Shown: piece by piece, positions 32,701 to 40,531 of the stretch
Numbering within the stretch: position 1 is the stretch's first letter
Layout: the number at the start of each line of letters is the position of its first letter
From: CADCTQ01 sp963844325
GTDB lineage: Bacteria > Bacteroidota > Bacteroidia > Cytophagales > 172606-1
Length of the DNA: 64,000 nt
Assembly: GCA_963844325.1 (NCBI GenBank)
Contig: CAWJNV010000002.1
Coordinates: forward strand, 2,046,001 to 2,110,000
Direction: 5' to 3'
The notes under the pieces: generated by a model
What the model saw: only the letters and a program-made list of their open reading frames with translations
What the model was told of the DNA's origin: nothing
The model's database searches: none
Position numbers and translations under genes: made by a program

Positions 32701-33673
32701 TGCCCGGCCCGGTGCCGTCGCTGGCGTACACCCGTTCCACGCCTTGCACACTGGCGTTGCCCATGAACACCAGTTTGTTGTCCAATACGCGGAAGTTGCG
32801 CGGCACCCCCGACAAGGGCTCATCGGGAATGTAGGGTTCCACCAGCAGGTCTTTCACCAGCACCGTACCCGCCGCGGTGCCGTCGGTGCGCCACAACTCG
32901 GTGCCGTACACGGGAGCCGTAGCGGCGAAGTACACCTTGCCGTTGTACGCGATCAGCTCCTTGGGGGAACTACTGGCGGGTACCGGCTCGTACGGGGAGT
33001 ACGGGCTGGGCGCGGTGCCGGTGTAAATGTTTTTCACCAGCACGGTGCCCGCGGCCGTACCGTTGCTCTTCCAGAGTTCTTCGCCCAGCGTGCCGTTGTT
33101 GGCCGCAAAGTACACCGTGCCGTTGAGGGCGGCCAGGTGCCTGGGATCGGAGGACCCGCTGCCCGGGTTGATGTCTTTCACCAGCACGGTGCCGGCCGCG
33201 GTGCCGTTGCTCTTCCAGAGTTCGACGCCGCTGGTGCTGCTGTTGGCCGCGAAATAGAGGGTTCCGTTCACGTTGGTAAGCCACTCGGGCGGACCGCCCA
33301 GCGTTTTTACCAGCACCGTGCCGGTGGCCGTGCCGTCGCTTTTGTACAGGCCCCTGCCCACGCTGAAGTAGAGGGTGCCGTTGGCGTTGACCAGCCCGAC
33401 CGGGCCGGTGCCGTTCACGCCGGCCGTAATGTCCTTTACCAGTTGCATGTTCAGACCCGACAGGTCGCTGCGGTACAATTCCATGCCGCTGCCGGCCGCG
33501 AAGGCGGCAAAGTACAGCTTGCCGTTGAGGGCCACGGCGGGGTGGGGCGCCGGAAAAATGTCTTTCACCACCGAAGGCTGGGCCAGGGCCAGCGGGGCGG
33601 CCAGCAGCAGCCAGCACAAGAACCAGACGGAAGGACGTTGCCAGGCGCCCCCGCTAAAGTAAGCATGTAACAT
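29732..33673 (-). CDS. large secreted ELWxxDGT/malectin protein with T9SS signal
   Basis: This gene encodes 1313 residues. After a signal peptide (FLCWLLLAAPLALAQ), residues to about 465 hold repeated ELWxxDGT-type units (GVELWKSNGTAAGTVLVKDI and variants), probably a beta-propeller. Three malectin-like domains follow (starts LRLNAGGPDHF, FRVNAGGNGFP, LTINAGGSAF; near residues 475, 910 and 1075), each with a HFAE(L/T)Y(W/Y/F)G(N/S) strand. A cadherin/Ig-like domain (RATDPDGNALTYSIHP) and a second Ig-like region lie between the first and second. The end, TLFPNPVQDKLSVALPF to VVKFVKQ, is a T9SS sorting domain. Malectin domains bind di-glucose-type glycans, so a cell-surface carbohydrate-binding role is likely. 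No catalytic motif is seen. The ATG at 33673 is chosen over an upstream TTG. Confidence 0.87.
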   Translation of the reverse strand: MLHAYFSGGAWQRPSVWFLCWLLLAAPLALAQPSVVKDIFPAPHPAVALNGKLYFAAFAAGSGMELYRSDLSGLNMQLVKDITAGVNGTGPVGLVNANGTLYFSVGRGLYKSDGTATGTVLVKTLGGPPEWLTNVNGTLYFAANSSTSGVELWKSNGTAAGTVLVKDINPGSGSSDPRHLAALNGTVYFAANNGTLGEELWKSNGTAAGTVLVKNIYTGTAPSPYSPYEPVPASSSPKELIAYNGKVYFAATAPVYGTELWRTDGTAAGTVLVKDLLVEPYIPDEPLSGVPRNFRVLDNKLVFMGNASVQGVERVYASDGTGPGTVDIGGATPAKEYAPAIITSWAVANNVYCYATYSYAAGVGSVVNFYGFNGFRSFSQQDNEVSELTPVNGALYFVADDGMSGRELWVNNAGGIEKLAELNPGPGGTNPSGLFSIGNVLYFRSAYGTGTNALWKYNLNTPPPSDLRLNAGGPDHFIQEYEAYHGYNSTTFFRADAYFTGGTTSALPGEIGTVDIQNAEDPKIYLSERAGTFSYAIPAPQGRYRVILHFAELYWGNTKAGGAGSRKFNVNMEGVRKLTEYDIFAKTGGALRAIQETFTVNVSDGTLNIAFLKGSADVPKVSAIEVIPVAPVNRAPVLADIRAQTTVNGVNLTFEARATDPDGNALTYSIHPVSESSPLPSGATINPTNGLFSWTPSSAGTRTVIVRVTDNGNPAFRDEQEVEICVAPRGDFTFDNSSVCNAVNNGSGVTGTLTVKNTELGAYYHLTSGSMPDRYFDPKPGTGGDLVFTINFPASVVLPSAHLFEVGVSGCGRSASINALLFLVPPQVAPTAEGKTIISGQKATLVADGALSGGTYRWYATATGGTPLFTDSYFITPALTATTSYYVAAVLGDCEGPRRKVTVTVTGSVAGTFRVNAGGNGFPTIDARSFTADAYFSGGTVSGTTALGIAGTADDYLYQTGRHGSSFSYNFPTGNGSYDVVLHFAETYYGNAVTGGIGSRKFHVNMEGSRKLTDYDVFARAGGALRVAQETFRVTVSDGTLNVAFLKGSADNPAIKAIEVLPAGSGLTINAGGSAFTSSTGKKFSADVYYASGGVSSIASGEIAGTTDDGLYRNARVGAAFSYGLPSGNGTFDVTLHFAETYFGSRAAGGVGSRRFNVDVEGVRRLTNYDVFAKAGGAMRAVKETIRVTVSDGVLNLYFSKGLADNPLVSAIELTRAAVAAREATPEAGAEGWQVTLFPNPVQDKLSVALPFPADQVRGTAVTDATGTVHLRNAHTPSGPNGLELRAAGLPKGLYLLRLDTENGHRVVKFVKQ

Positions 33674-33804
33674 AGAATTGGTGGTCAAAGGTTTGCAAAT
33701 GGTTTACGTCAGATAAGATAGGGCGCTGCCAACCGCAAAACCGGGAAAATGAGCAGCACCCGTAAACCAATGAGCCACCTGCCCCAACGGCCGAGCCACG
33801 AAAA

Positions 33805-34003
33805 AAAGGAGGCTGCAGACCGGACCAACAGGAGACCGCAGACCGGAGGAAGGGAGATCGGAGGAAGGATCGGGAAGGAAGCTTACGAGGGGCTCCGGTG
33901 AGGCCGGTAATGAAACGGTCCGTTCGTCCTGCCACCCATTCTCCGCCATGCATGGGCACGCCTCCTCCGGTCTCCTTTCCTCCGGTCTGCGGTCTCCTTT
34001 TTT
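33805..34003. repeat. palindrome with accggaggaagg arms and CTTACG core
   Basis: Left arm 33805-33880 (ggagaccgcagaccggagga words), right arm 33960-34003 (cctccggtctgcggtctcct). The centre holds gcttacgagg (33881-33890), i.e. the CGTAAG motif on the minus strand, followed by about 70 bases of unique sequence. It occupies the divergent spacer 33674-34046 between the malectin protein and the lipoprotein; no gene is visible there. Confidence 0.8.
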
Positions 34004-34046
34004 CCCTGGGTTGTAACCTTCTGGCCGATTGGCGGTAATAAAGACC

Positions 34047-34490
34047 ATGAATCCTCTCCGCGCTGATCTTCCGACTTTACCCGCCCGGTTACGGGCCGTA
34101 TTCACGTCCACCCCGTTGCCCCTGGCAATCCTGCTGGTCGCCCTCCTGGCGGCCTGCGGCGGTTCGGGCGGCGGTACTTCGGCCGGCGGCGCCAAGCGGC
34201 TGCGCCTCGAAGTCGGCAAGATCAAAGAGGTGGACTTCCGCATGGGGCCCGACACCTCGCTGCACCTCTACAGTTCGTCGGATAATAAGGAGATCGTGGA
34301 CGTATCACGCGCCGAATCGTCGCCCGATGACGTGGCCGCGCGGCCGGCTAAGGGTGCCGACCGGGCCGTATTCTACATCAAAGGCGTTTCGCCCGGCCGG
34401 GCTTCGGTCGTCTTCTCCGAGAAAAAAGAGGGCCAGGAAGGCCCGGGCCGCACCTTGGGCACCTACGCGGTGGAGGTGGTGAGTAACTAG
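34047..34490 (+). CDS. small lipoprotein, unknown function
   Basis: This gene encodes 147 residues. A basic N-terminus and hydrophobic core (LPLAILLVALLAAC) end in a lipobox, LAAC, followed by GGSGGG, so it is a lipoprotein. The mature part (RLRLEVGKIKEVDFRMGPDT, then NKEIVDVSRAE, then FYIKGVSPGRASVVFSEKKE) resembles Ig-like bacterial adhesion or BIG2-like sequences, in which a value such as VSPGRA...V.F precedes the end. I infer a small beta-sandwich on the cell surface or outer-membrane inner face. It is followed directly by a short hairpin and the GH5 gene in the same direction, so the two may be co-transcribed. Confidence 0.72.
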   Translation: MNPLRADLPTLPARLRAVFTSTPLPLAILLVALLAACGGSGGGTSAGGAKRLRLEVGKIKEVDFRMGPDTSLHLYSSSDNKEIVDVSRAESSPDDVAARPAKGADRAVFYIKGVSPGRASVVFSEKKEGQEGPGRTLGTYAVEVVSN

Positions 34491-34510
34491 CCCACGGTTT
34501 CAACCGTGGG
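34491..34510 (+). terminator. short hairpin between lipoprotein and GH5 gene
   Basis: cccacggtt (34491-34499) pairs with aaccgtggg (34502-34510). It starts at the base after the lipoprotein stop. No T-run follows, so it may attenuate or stabilise the transcript and need not end it. Confidence 0.5.
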
Positions 34511-34533
34511 TGCTAACGGTTTTACCAAGCAAC

Positions 34534-35694
34534 ATGCAACGCGAACCTACCCATAGCCGCCGGGATTTCATCAAAAATGCCGCTGCACTCGCCGCCGGCG
34601 TCGGGCTGGCCGGTCCCGCAGTACTGGCGGCCCCGCCCGCCAAAGCCGGCAACAAACTGCCCCGCTGGAAGGGCTTCAACTTCCTCGACTTTTTCTCGCC
34701 CGACCCCACGGTCAACCGCAACCCCACCACCGAGGACTACTTCCGCTGGATGGCCGACTGGGGCTTTGACTTCGTGCGCCTGCCGATGGCCTACCCGCAC
34801 TACCTCAGGATCGACCGCACCCGCAACATCACGCCCGAGGAGGTGTACCACATTGACCCGCAGGCCGTCGATAAGATCGACGCCCTCGTGGACCTGGCCC
34901 ACAAGCACAAACTGCACGTGAGCCTCAACCTGCACCGGGCCCCCGGCTACTGCGTGAACGCGGGTTTCCACGAACCCTACAACCTGTGGACCGACCAGGC
35001 CGCCCTCGACGCGTTCTGCTTCCACTGGAACATGTGGGCCAAACGGTACAAGAACGTGTCGTCGAAAAAGATCAGCTTCGACCTGGTCAATGAGCCGGGC
35101 ATGCGCGAGGACATGAACGACCAGCATTCCAAACGCAGTTCGGTGCCCGGCGCGGCCTACCGGAAGGTAGCCAAAGCCGCCGCCGAAGCCATCCGCCGCG
35201 AAAACCCCCGGCACCTGGTCATCGCCGACGGCAACGACACGGGCAGCACGGTAATCCCCGAGATCACCGACCTCGACATTGCCCAGAGCTGCCGGGGCTA
35301 CAACCCGGGCATCATCTCGCACTACAAAGCCCCCTGGGCCTTCAAGGAGCCCGACAGCCTGCCCGAACCCAAGTGGCCCGGGCAGGTGGGCGACAAATAC
35401 CTGAGCCGCCAGCTGCTCGAAGACTTCTACAAACCCTGGATCGGGCTGGTGAAAAGCGGGGTGGGCGTCCACTGCGGAGAGTGCGGCGGCTGGAACAAAA
35501 CGCCCCACGACGTGTTCCTGGCCTGGTTCGGCGACGTGCTCGACATCCTCTCCACCCACGGCATCGGGTTCGCCCTCTGGGAGTTCAGGGGCTCCTTCGG
35601 CATCCTCGACTCGGGCCGCGCCGACGTGGCCTACGAAGACTGGCACGGCCACAAACTCGACCGCAAGCTGCTCGACCTCATGCGCAAAGCGTGA
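34534..35694 (+). CDS. GH5 family glycoside hydrolase with Tat signal
   Basis: This gene encodes 386 residues. The N-terminus carries a twin-arginine export signal (SRRDFIKNAAALAAGVGLAG). The (beta/alpha)8 domain shows GH5 landmarks: FDFVRLPMAYPHYL, LHVSLNLHRAPGYCVN, the acid/base in ISFDLVNEP (Glu187) and the nucleophile in VGVHCGECGGW (Glu316), followed by HGIGFALWEFRGSFG. GH5 enzymes cleave beta-linked glucans or mannans; the exact substrate is not predictable. The ATG at 34534 is chosen because it places the RR motif near the start. It ends in a GC-rich hairpin region shared with the convergent peptidase gene. Confidence 0.9.
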   Translation: MQREPTHSRRDFIKNAAALAAGVGLAGPAVLAAPPAKAGNKLPRWKGFNFLDFFSPDPTVNRNPTTEDYFRWMADWGFDFVRLPMAYPHYLRIDRTRNITPEEVYHIDPQAVDKIDALVDLAHKHKLHVSLNLHRAPGYCVNAGFHEPYNLWTDQAALDAFCFHWNMWAKRYKNVSSKKISFDLVNEPGMREDMNDQHSKRSSVPGAAYRKVAKAAAEAIRRENPRHLVIADGNDTGSTVIPEITDLDIAQSCRGYNPGIISHYKAPWAFKEPDSLPEPKWPGQVGDKYLSRQLLEDFYKPWIGLVKSGVGVHCGECGGWNKTPHDVFLAWFGDVLDILSTHGIGFALWEFRGSFGILDSGRADVAYEDWHGHKLDRKLLDLMRKA

Positions 35695-35703
35695 CGCGAG
35701 GGA

Positions 35704-35742
35704 TGGGAGGAAGCGCCCTTTGGCGCAGGGGCTGGCTTCCCC
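35704..35742. terminator. bidirectional GC-rich hairpin between convergent genes
   Basis: gggaggaagc pairs with the later gcttcccccc region, and an inner gcgcc/ggcgc hairpin (35713-35726) sits on top. It occupies the 50-base spacer between the GH5 and peptidase genes. It starts with the gcgagggatgg word also seen at 2078-2123. Confidence 0.55.
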
Positions 35743-35743
35743 C

Positions 35744-37258
35744 TTAGTTTGACTGCCCGATCAGTTTGAGGGCAAAGGCCAGTTGCGGGTCCCGCAGGGC
35801 GAGTACATCGGCGATGGTGCCCGGAACCGGGTGATCGGGGAGGGTGCCCCGGCCCGCAAGCCTGGTATTCCCGCTGTTCATAACGTACCTGGCCAGGGGA
35901 ATGAGCACGTCAATCCGGGAATGGGGCAGGGTGAGGGTCGCAAAATCGCCGCCGTTGCCGCCGTGGTAAGCGCCGCCCGACTCTTCCCCGATAAAGGTGG
36001 CCAGGCCGTGGAAGTGGGTTGCCGCGGTGAACTCGGCCGTGGTCGATGCACTCCGGCCGTCCATGAGTACGTACACCTTGCCGGTGAAGGCGTTCGGCGG
36101 GGGCTGCTGCACCCGCAGCCCTTCATTGACGGAGGGTTGGGTACCCCACCGGCCGCCGGGCAGCGAGTCAAGCAGGGGCCGGGTGTCGGTCCACCAGGCC
36201 GAATCTTTGTCGGTGTGCCGGAGCAGAAAGGGGATGTCGGCCGTGGCGTACAGGGAATCAAAGTAGGGGGCCGGTTGCCGGAGCAGGTGCGTAAACAGAA
36301 ACTGGCCGTTGATGTCGGAGCCGCCCCCGTTGCCGCGGACGTCAATGATCAGGTGCCCGATTCCCCACCGCTTCACCTGCGCAAAAGCACCGGCCACCTT
36401 TTCGGTAAAATTTTCCGCGTCGAGAGTGCTCACGGTCAGCAGGCCGACGCGTCCGGCCGGGAACGAGAGGCGTACGGGTTCGGCCCGTTTCTTTTCCTCC
36501 CGGGTCTCGTAGTGGCGGATGAACCGCTGGAGGGCCGTATCTTTCCTGGCGCTGAATTTTTTGTAGTGCTGCTGCCATTCGCCCAAGGTGACCGCCCGGT
36601 AGGATTGAACCCGTTTCCCGCCATCGGGCATTTGCAGCACCACCTCAAACGTTTCGGGCTGGCCAATCAGCACGTAGTACCAGAACTGGAATTCAATGTC
36701 GTGTTGCAGCCGGCTGTGCTTGTTGGTAAGAATCCCGCCGTCGGAGGAAAAATAGGGAATCAACGTGCGGTAAATGTCTTGCATGGACTGCCCGTTGATG
36801 CGCACGATCCGGGTGCCGGGCGGCAGGTTGGCGCGGGAAGAAAAATCGAAAGTGGAGTAGGCGCCCACCGGGGCGAATTCCCAAAAGACTTTGAGCGGAA
36901 AAAACCGCCCTTCCCGCAGAATGCGTTCCAGCACGGCTCCGTTTGGAGCGGCTACGGTATGCTGGCACCTGACCTGGGCTACCACGCGCGACACGGCCCG
37001 GAAAAATTCCTGGTAGCGCATTGGCCCATCTGCCGCGGCCGATAAGGCGTCAAACAGGGAATCCATTTCCCGCCGGGGCGTGTACCGGTACAGGGCGGGG
37101 TGTAACTTTTCGAGTCCCTGCCGCAAGTGCCGGGCGTCTTCCCGCAATTGGGTGGCCGTAAACGTTTGCCCGAACAGGGACGCTGGAAAAGAAGGGGTGG
37201 GCTGTCTGAATCCCGCCAGGAGGGATACTGCCAGCAGCAGGCTCATGCGCTTGAACAT
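35744..37258 (-). CDS. S41 family (C-terminal-processing-like) peptidase
   Basis: This gene encodes 504 residues. It has a signal peptide (MFKRMSLLLAVSLLAGF), an N-terminal helical domain (LREDARHLRQGLEKLHPALY), a PDZ-like region with PPGTRIVRINGQSMQDIY, and an S41 core: GRVGLLTVSTL, HLIIDVRGNGGGSDINGQFL, and the Ser nucleophile in VYVLMDGRSASTTAEFTAAT, followed by GEESGGAYHGG. Such enzymes degrade or process periplasmic or secreted proteins. The ATG at 37258 puts the signal peptide at the N-terminus. It is transcribed toward GH5 and away from the AraC-type gene, whose 3' end is 114 bases upstream on the same strand. Confidence 0.88.
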   Translation of the reverse strand: MFKRMSLLLAVSLLAGFRQPTPSFPASLFGQTFTATQLREDARHLRQGLEKLHPALYRYTPRREMDSLFDALSAAADGPMRYQEFFRAVSRVVAQVRCQHTVAAPNGAVLERILREGRFFPLKVFWEFAPVGAYSTFDFSSRANLPPGTRIVRINGQSMQDIYRTLIPYFSSDGGILTNKHSRLQHDIEFQFWYYVLIGQPETFEVVLQMPDGGKRVQSYRAVTLGEWQQHYKKFSARKDTALQRFIRHYETREEKKRAEPVRLSFPAGRVGLLTVSTLDAENFTEKVAGAFAQVKRWGIGHLIIDVRGNGGGSDINGQFLFTHLLRQPAPYFDSLYATADIPFLLRHTDKDSAWWTDTRPLLDSLPGGRWGTQPSVNEGLRVQQPPPNAFTGKVYVLMDGRSASTTAEFTAATHFHGLATFIGEESGGAYHGGNGGDFATLTLPHSRIDVLIPLARYVMNSGNTRLAGRGTLPDHPVPGTIADVLALRDPQLAFALKLIGQSN

Positions 37259-37372
37259 AGGAATGGGTGTTTTTGCCCGAAAGAAGGGCCTCAACACGCC
37301 GGCAGTCTGCTCAAAACGTGTTTTGAGCAGTATTATTTCCTGCCCGTAATGCAGGATGGGCCGGTCCGCCCT

Positions 37373-38494
37373 CTACGACACGGTCTGCCGGTGCCGGTAC
37401 TCTTTCGGCGACACGCCGGTGAGCTGCTTGAAGGTCCGCTGAAAGGTAGCCTGGGAGTTGAACCCGCACTCGAAGGCAATGCCCGTCAGGGTCAGCGGGA
37501 GATCAGCCGGGTCGCGCAGGCGGTCCTGGACGGCTTCGATGCGGTATTCGTTGACGAACCGGTTGAAGCTTTTCCCGAGATGCCCGTTGATCACGGAAGA
37601 AACCGTCCGGGTGGGTAATTCGAGGTGTCTGGCTACTTTCTCAACGGTCAACTCCGGGTCCAGGTACAACTTGTCTTCGCGCATGGCCGTCCGCAGCCGG
37701 TCAACCACCCCGTTGGCAACCTCTTCCGGCAGGGTGGCGCTGCTTTTGCGAACCGTTGGCACGGACGGCTTACGCGTTTGGAAGTAGCCCTTCAACCCGA
37801 TCCAGTAAATAAGCACGGCGATGGGGATGTAAATCGGGTACCAGCCGAAGGTACTTTCCAGCACGGGCCGGGTAGCGGGAATGATGTAAGGCACCAGGTG
37901 CAGGAGCCATACCAGCAGGAATCCCACGAACGCGGCCAGGAATTGGCGCAGCCACCGGGCATTTTGCCGCTGGCCCTCCTCCGCCAGGGGCTGTTTGTGC
38001 AACCACCGCCAGGTAGCGGCTACGTAGAGGGCCAGCGACAGCCAGCGGGGAATGTCGGCGTACACGTTGTAGGTATCCATCACTTGCCCCCACGCCGGAC
38101 CCTCCGATTCGGGGAGCAGCCCCAGCAACAGGCCCGCCACGAAGGTCCAGCCGATTAGTTGGGGAATCCAGTCGAGCACGACCGGGTAGAAGTGACGCCA
38201 CTGAGCGCGGCCTAACCGGAAAGACGGGTCCAGTAAGGACCGGGTGTAAAAAAGCACCAGCGGTCCCAGGGGCATGGCGTTCACCAGTGGCGCCAGGTCC
38301 AGGGCAATGCCCACGTAGTCGTTCGGCACGGGCAAGCCCAGGGCCAGGCTCATCAGGGCCAGCAGCAAGACCAGGCCGGCCAGCAACCGGTTCGACCGGC
38401 GGTCCCCCTGGGCGGTAAACCACAACAAGGGAGCCAGGATGAACCCTTGCAAGGTGCCCAGCAGCAACAGCAAATCCAGCGGGGGAACGGTCAT
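37373..38494 (-). CDS. AraC-family regulator with N-terminal membrane domain
   Basis: This gene encodes 373 residues. Seven or so hydrophobic segments fill residues 1-235 (LLLLLGTLQGFILAPLLWFT through WYPIYIPIAVLIYWIGLKGY). A cytoplasmic linker leads to a C-terminal AraC/XylS DNA-binding domain with both helix-turn-helix units: LTVEKVARHLELPTRTVSSV and LTGIAFECGFNSQATFQRTF, ending FKQLTGVSPKEYRHR. This layout is common in Bacteroidota and suggests a membrane-bound sensor-regulator. Target genes are not apparent; the S41 peptidase downstream in the same orientation is a candidate. Confidence 0.92.
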   Translation of the reverse strand: MTVPPLDLLLLLGTLQGFILAPLLWFTAQGDRRSNRLLAGLVLLLALMSLALGLPVPNDYVGIALDLAPLVNAMPLGPLVLFYTRSLLDPSFRLGRAQWRHFYPVVLDWIPQLIGWTFVAGLLLGLLPESEGPAWGQVMDTYNVYADIPRWLSLALYVAATWRWLHKQPLAEEGQRQNARWLRQFLAAFVGFLLVWLLHLVPYIIPATRPVLESTFGWYPIYIPIAVLIYWIGLKGYFQTRKPSVPTVRKSSATLPEEVANGVVDRLRTAMREDKLYLDPELTVEKVARHLELPTRTVSSVINGHLGKSFNRFVNEYRIEAVQDRLRDPADLPLTLTGIAFECGFNSQATFQRTFKQLTGVSPKEYRHRQTVS

Positions 38495-38523
38495 CCGGTT
38501 AAGCTAGCAAAACCAGGGGAATT

Positions 38524-38635
38524 GGACAATGATCAATGACCAATTACCAATGGCTGGCACGGCGCTTTCGGGTTCTCCGGACCAGTTGCGGTTCGCTCAT
38601 TCGTAATTCGTCATGGGTAATTCGTCATTAGCTCA
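38524..38635. repeat. degenerate palindrome with ccaattaccaatgg arms
   Basis: Left arm atgatcaatgaccaattacc, then aatgg (38524-38552). Right arm attcgtaattcgtcatgggt, then aattcgtcatta (to 38631), partly inverse. It ends in ctcacg (38633-38638), the complement of CGTGAG, which also provides the stop codon of the 33-residue gene that follows. Confidence 0.6.
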
Positions 38636-38734
38636 CGCTTTGCGCTTGAAAAGGTCGCCCAGGGATTTGTAGGTGACGGCATCGAGCAGTACCACCGAGG
38701 CGATCAGAACGATAAAAGGGATGATGATTTCCAT
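38633..38734 (-). CDS. 33-residue single-span membrane protein
   Basis: The ATG at 38734 opens a 33-codon frame: MEIIIPFIVLIASVVLLDAV, then TYKSLGDLFKRKA. One membrane helix near the N-terminus is followed by a basic tail, the layout of small inner-membrane proteins such as the KdpF type or regulators of larger membrane partners. There is no partner ATPase or pump adjacent. It is downstream of, and co-directional with, the gene at 38799. The stop codon TGA is in the core of the neighbouring palindrome. It is too short for default gene callers, and I regard it as plausible and not certain. Confidence 0.5.
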   Translation of the reverse strand: MEIIIPFIVLIASVVLLDAVTYKSLGDLFKRKA

Positions 38735-38798
38735 GTGATTATATTGTTAGGGGACTTGCGGGCAAAAGGCCGCCGGTCCCGTGGGTGATAGATTGGTT

Positions 38799-39095
38799 TT
38801 AAATATTGCGGTGGTCGCCGGGCCACCATTGCAGCGCACCCGGTGACCCGGTGAAGTTAAACAGGGGCATGCGGGCGTCGCGGCGCGTGATTTCGTCCGC
38901 GGAGACTGCCTCCCCCGGCCAGGCCAGGGCTTTTTTCCACTGCCGCCCGATGGCTTTATACCGGGCGTATACCGTCCGCAGCGCGAAGAGGGCCGGCAAA
39001 CTCATGCCAACGCCCTGTGCCTGACCTTTGTCGCTCAGCCACCCGGCAATGCCCCCGGCCGGGGCCGGAGTCGAATTTCCTTTTTGCTTTCTCAT
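38799..39095 (-). CDS. hypothetical protein, 98 residues
   Basis: I do not recognise this protein. The N-terminus is basic and Gly/Ala/Pro-rich (MRKQKGNSTPAPAGGIAGWL). The middle is helical and basic (LFALRTVYARYKAIGRQWKK). The end, MPLFNFTGSPGALQWWPGDH, is aromatic-rich. It has no signal peptide or membrane helix of full length. Codon use fits the host. A 33-residue membrane protein follows 64 bases downstream on the same strand. It could be a real lineage-specific gene. Confidence 0.5.
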   Translation of the reverse strand: MRKQKGNSTPAPAGGIAGWLSDKGQAQGVGMSLPALFALRTVYARYKAIGRQWKKALAWPGEAVSADEITRRDARMPLFNFTGSPGALQWWPGDHRNI

Positions 39096-39820
39096 ACAAG
39101 GTCGTTTTGGGTTTGACTACGTTGTGAAACACTGCAAAGATACGAGGTCCTATGGGAAAAGTATAATTGGGCCAGAGGCGTCCGGCTGTAACGTATCGCA
39201 CCCATTTATAAAAATCATCTGGAATAGTGCAAGCCTATTATCGGGATAGTGATAAAATTGGTGACACTGCCGGTGCCGTATGTATTGTATTTTTGCTTGA
39301 AAAACAAATAATTATTGAGAGACACAGGGATGGACTTGTTCCGGGTGCATAGGTATTGTGTTATTGGTAAAATGCGGAATTATCACCAAAAAGTAAAAAT
39401 GCCCGGCAGCGTTATATGATTATGCTAATAATAGCGTATGAGAAAAGTGATAAAAGCTATTATGGCTGCATTCCCGAACAGCGCCGGAGCCGTAGGCCGT
39501 GCGTGGTCCGCAGGCCGCGGGCCGTCGGTGGCCGGCAGGTCCTGCCCGGGCCGGCAATTCAGCTGAAAAATGGATGTAAGTTTTAGTAGTAAAAAGTAAT
39601 AAAACGGGTGTTTTTGCCTTCATGTTTTCGCCCGGCTACGCGAAAATTGCCCGGCGGGAGGTTAAAAAAACGGCTCTGCGTACGACTTGTTCCCTAAAAA
39701 GGCAGCTTGCCGCGGCAGGAATACGCATCGCAAGGTATGTAATTAAAATGAAGCATTAGGTCTTGCCTCGCGTGCTATTTTTATTAAAGTACCCTGGCGT
39801 CCGGTTGCGGCCCGCCCCGG
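39096..39820. other. 725-base AT-rich spacer with an internal GC-rich island
   Basis: No gene is convincing here. Most of it is AT-rich, with several TATT/TTTTG-like promoter fragments. A sharply GC-rich block of about 80 bases (39478-39560) contains self-complementary runs such as ggccggcaggtcctgcccgg and could fold into a stable RNA. The small leftward frame over it (39420-39623) has unlikely composition. Another gcgtacga motif is at about 39677. Confidence 0.4.
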
Positions 39821-40348
39821 CTATTGTCCGGCAACCCTTGATCGGCCCGCCCGCGGACCCGCGCCGTATCTAAGCGCGTACTCAATCCCCAGGAGTACAC
39901 TCACGGCGCCCACGATCAGTACGTACGAAGCGGGAACCGCCTGCACCCCCGCGGAAAAAGCCCGTACCAGGCCCCGCAGGGCCTCCGACCAGAACGTCGC
40001 TTCCCGGGGCGGCCCGGCGGCGCTGCCCGAAGCCATTGCCCACGCCACCAGCCCGGCCAGCACGGCCGCAACCCCGTACCAGGCCCGCACCGGAATGATG
40101 GGCGCCCCGCCCGGCGTGGCCGGACGGGCGGCCGCTACCCCTTCCATGACCGCCCGGGTGAAGTAGGCAGGCGGCGTTTCCAGCCCGTTCCGGCGCAGCA
40201 ATGCGCCCAGGGCCGGTTCCGGGGCCGTTTCCGGCCCGGCCACGGCCCGTACGTCGTCCATGACCCGCGCCGTAAATTCCGGTGCCGGCGCCTCGGGCGG
40301 CACGGCCCGGATCAGTTTTTTCAGCCTTTCTTCTTTGCGGCCAGCCAT
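39821..40348 (-). CDS. putative membrane anti-sigma factor
   Basis: This gene encodes 175 residues. Two similar N-terminal units (LKKLIRAVPPEAPAPEFTAR, then VMDDVRAV at about 9-37; and LGALLRRNGLETPPAYFTRA, then VMEGVAAA at about 47-74) suggest an internal duplication. Two hydrophobic helices follow (WYGVAAVLAGLVAWAMASG and ASYVLIVGAVSVLLGIEYAL). It lies downstream of, and in the same direction as, the ECF sigma factor at 40532, the normal position of its regulator. No zinc-binding HxxxCxxC motif is present, so it belongs to a non-ZAS type. The gap to the sigma gene (183 bases) is filled with a palindrome, so co-transcription would run through that structure. Confidence 0.65.
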   Translation of the reverse strand: MAGRKEERLKKLIRAVPPEAPAPEFTARVMDDVRAVAGPETAPEPALGALLRRNGLETPPAYFTRAVMEGVAAARPATPGGAPIIPVRAWYGVAAVLAGLVAWAMASGSAAGPPREATFWSEALRGLVRAFSAGVQAVPASYVLIVGAVSVLLGIEYALRYGAGPRAGRSRVAGQ

Positions 40349-40387
40349 ATCTTCTTCCGTATGGTTTCTAATGTTAACTAATAAATG

Positions 40388-40499
40388 AGGGGATCGCTAT
40401 ATGGCTGGATGGTTGATTGTTATATGGTTGTATGGCTGAATGGTTTTGCTTACGCCCGCACCACTTCCCGACAATCAACCATACAGCCATCCCCTTCTC
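40388..40499. repeat. palindrome with atggttgtatgg arms and CTTACG core
   Basis: Left arm gctatatggctggatggttg, then attgttatatggttgtatgg (40395-40445). Right arm acaatcaaccatacagccat (40471-40490). The centre gcttacgc (40448-40455) holds CGTAAG in reverse. It splits the anti-sigma-like gene from the sigma-factor gene. Confidence 0.85.
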
Positions 40500-40531
40500 A
40501 ATACATCTCCCGTCTGCCGACACCTCCCCGC

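Noticed and set aside
39096..39820. A tRNA or rRNA gene in the largest spacer.
   Set aside because: No cloverleaf with conserved T-loop (ggttcgaatcc) and acceptor stem was found there, or in the other spacers I read.
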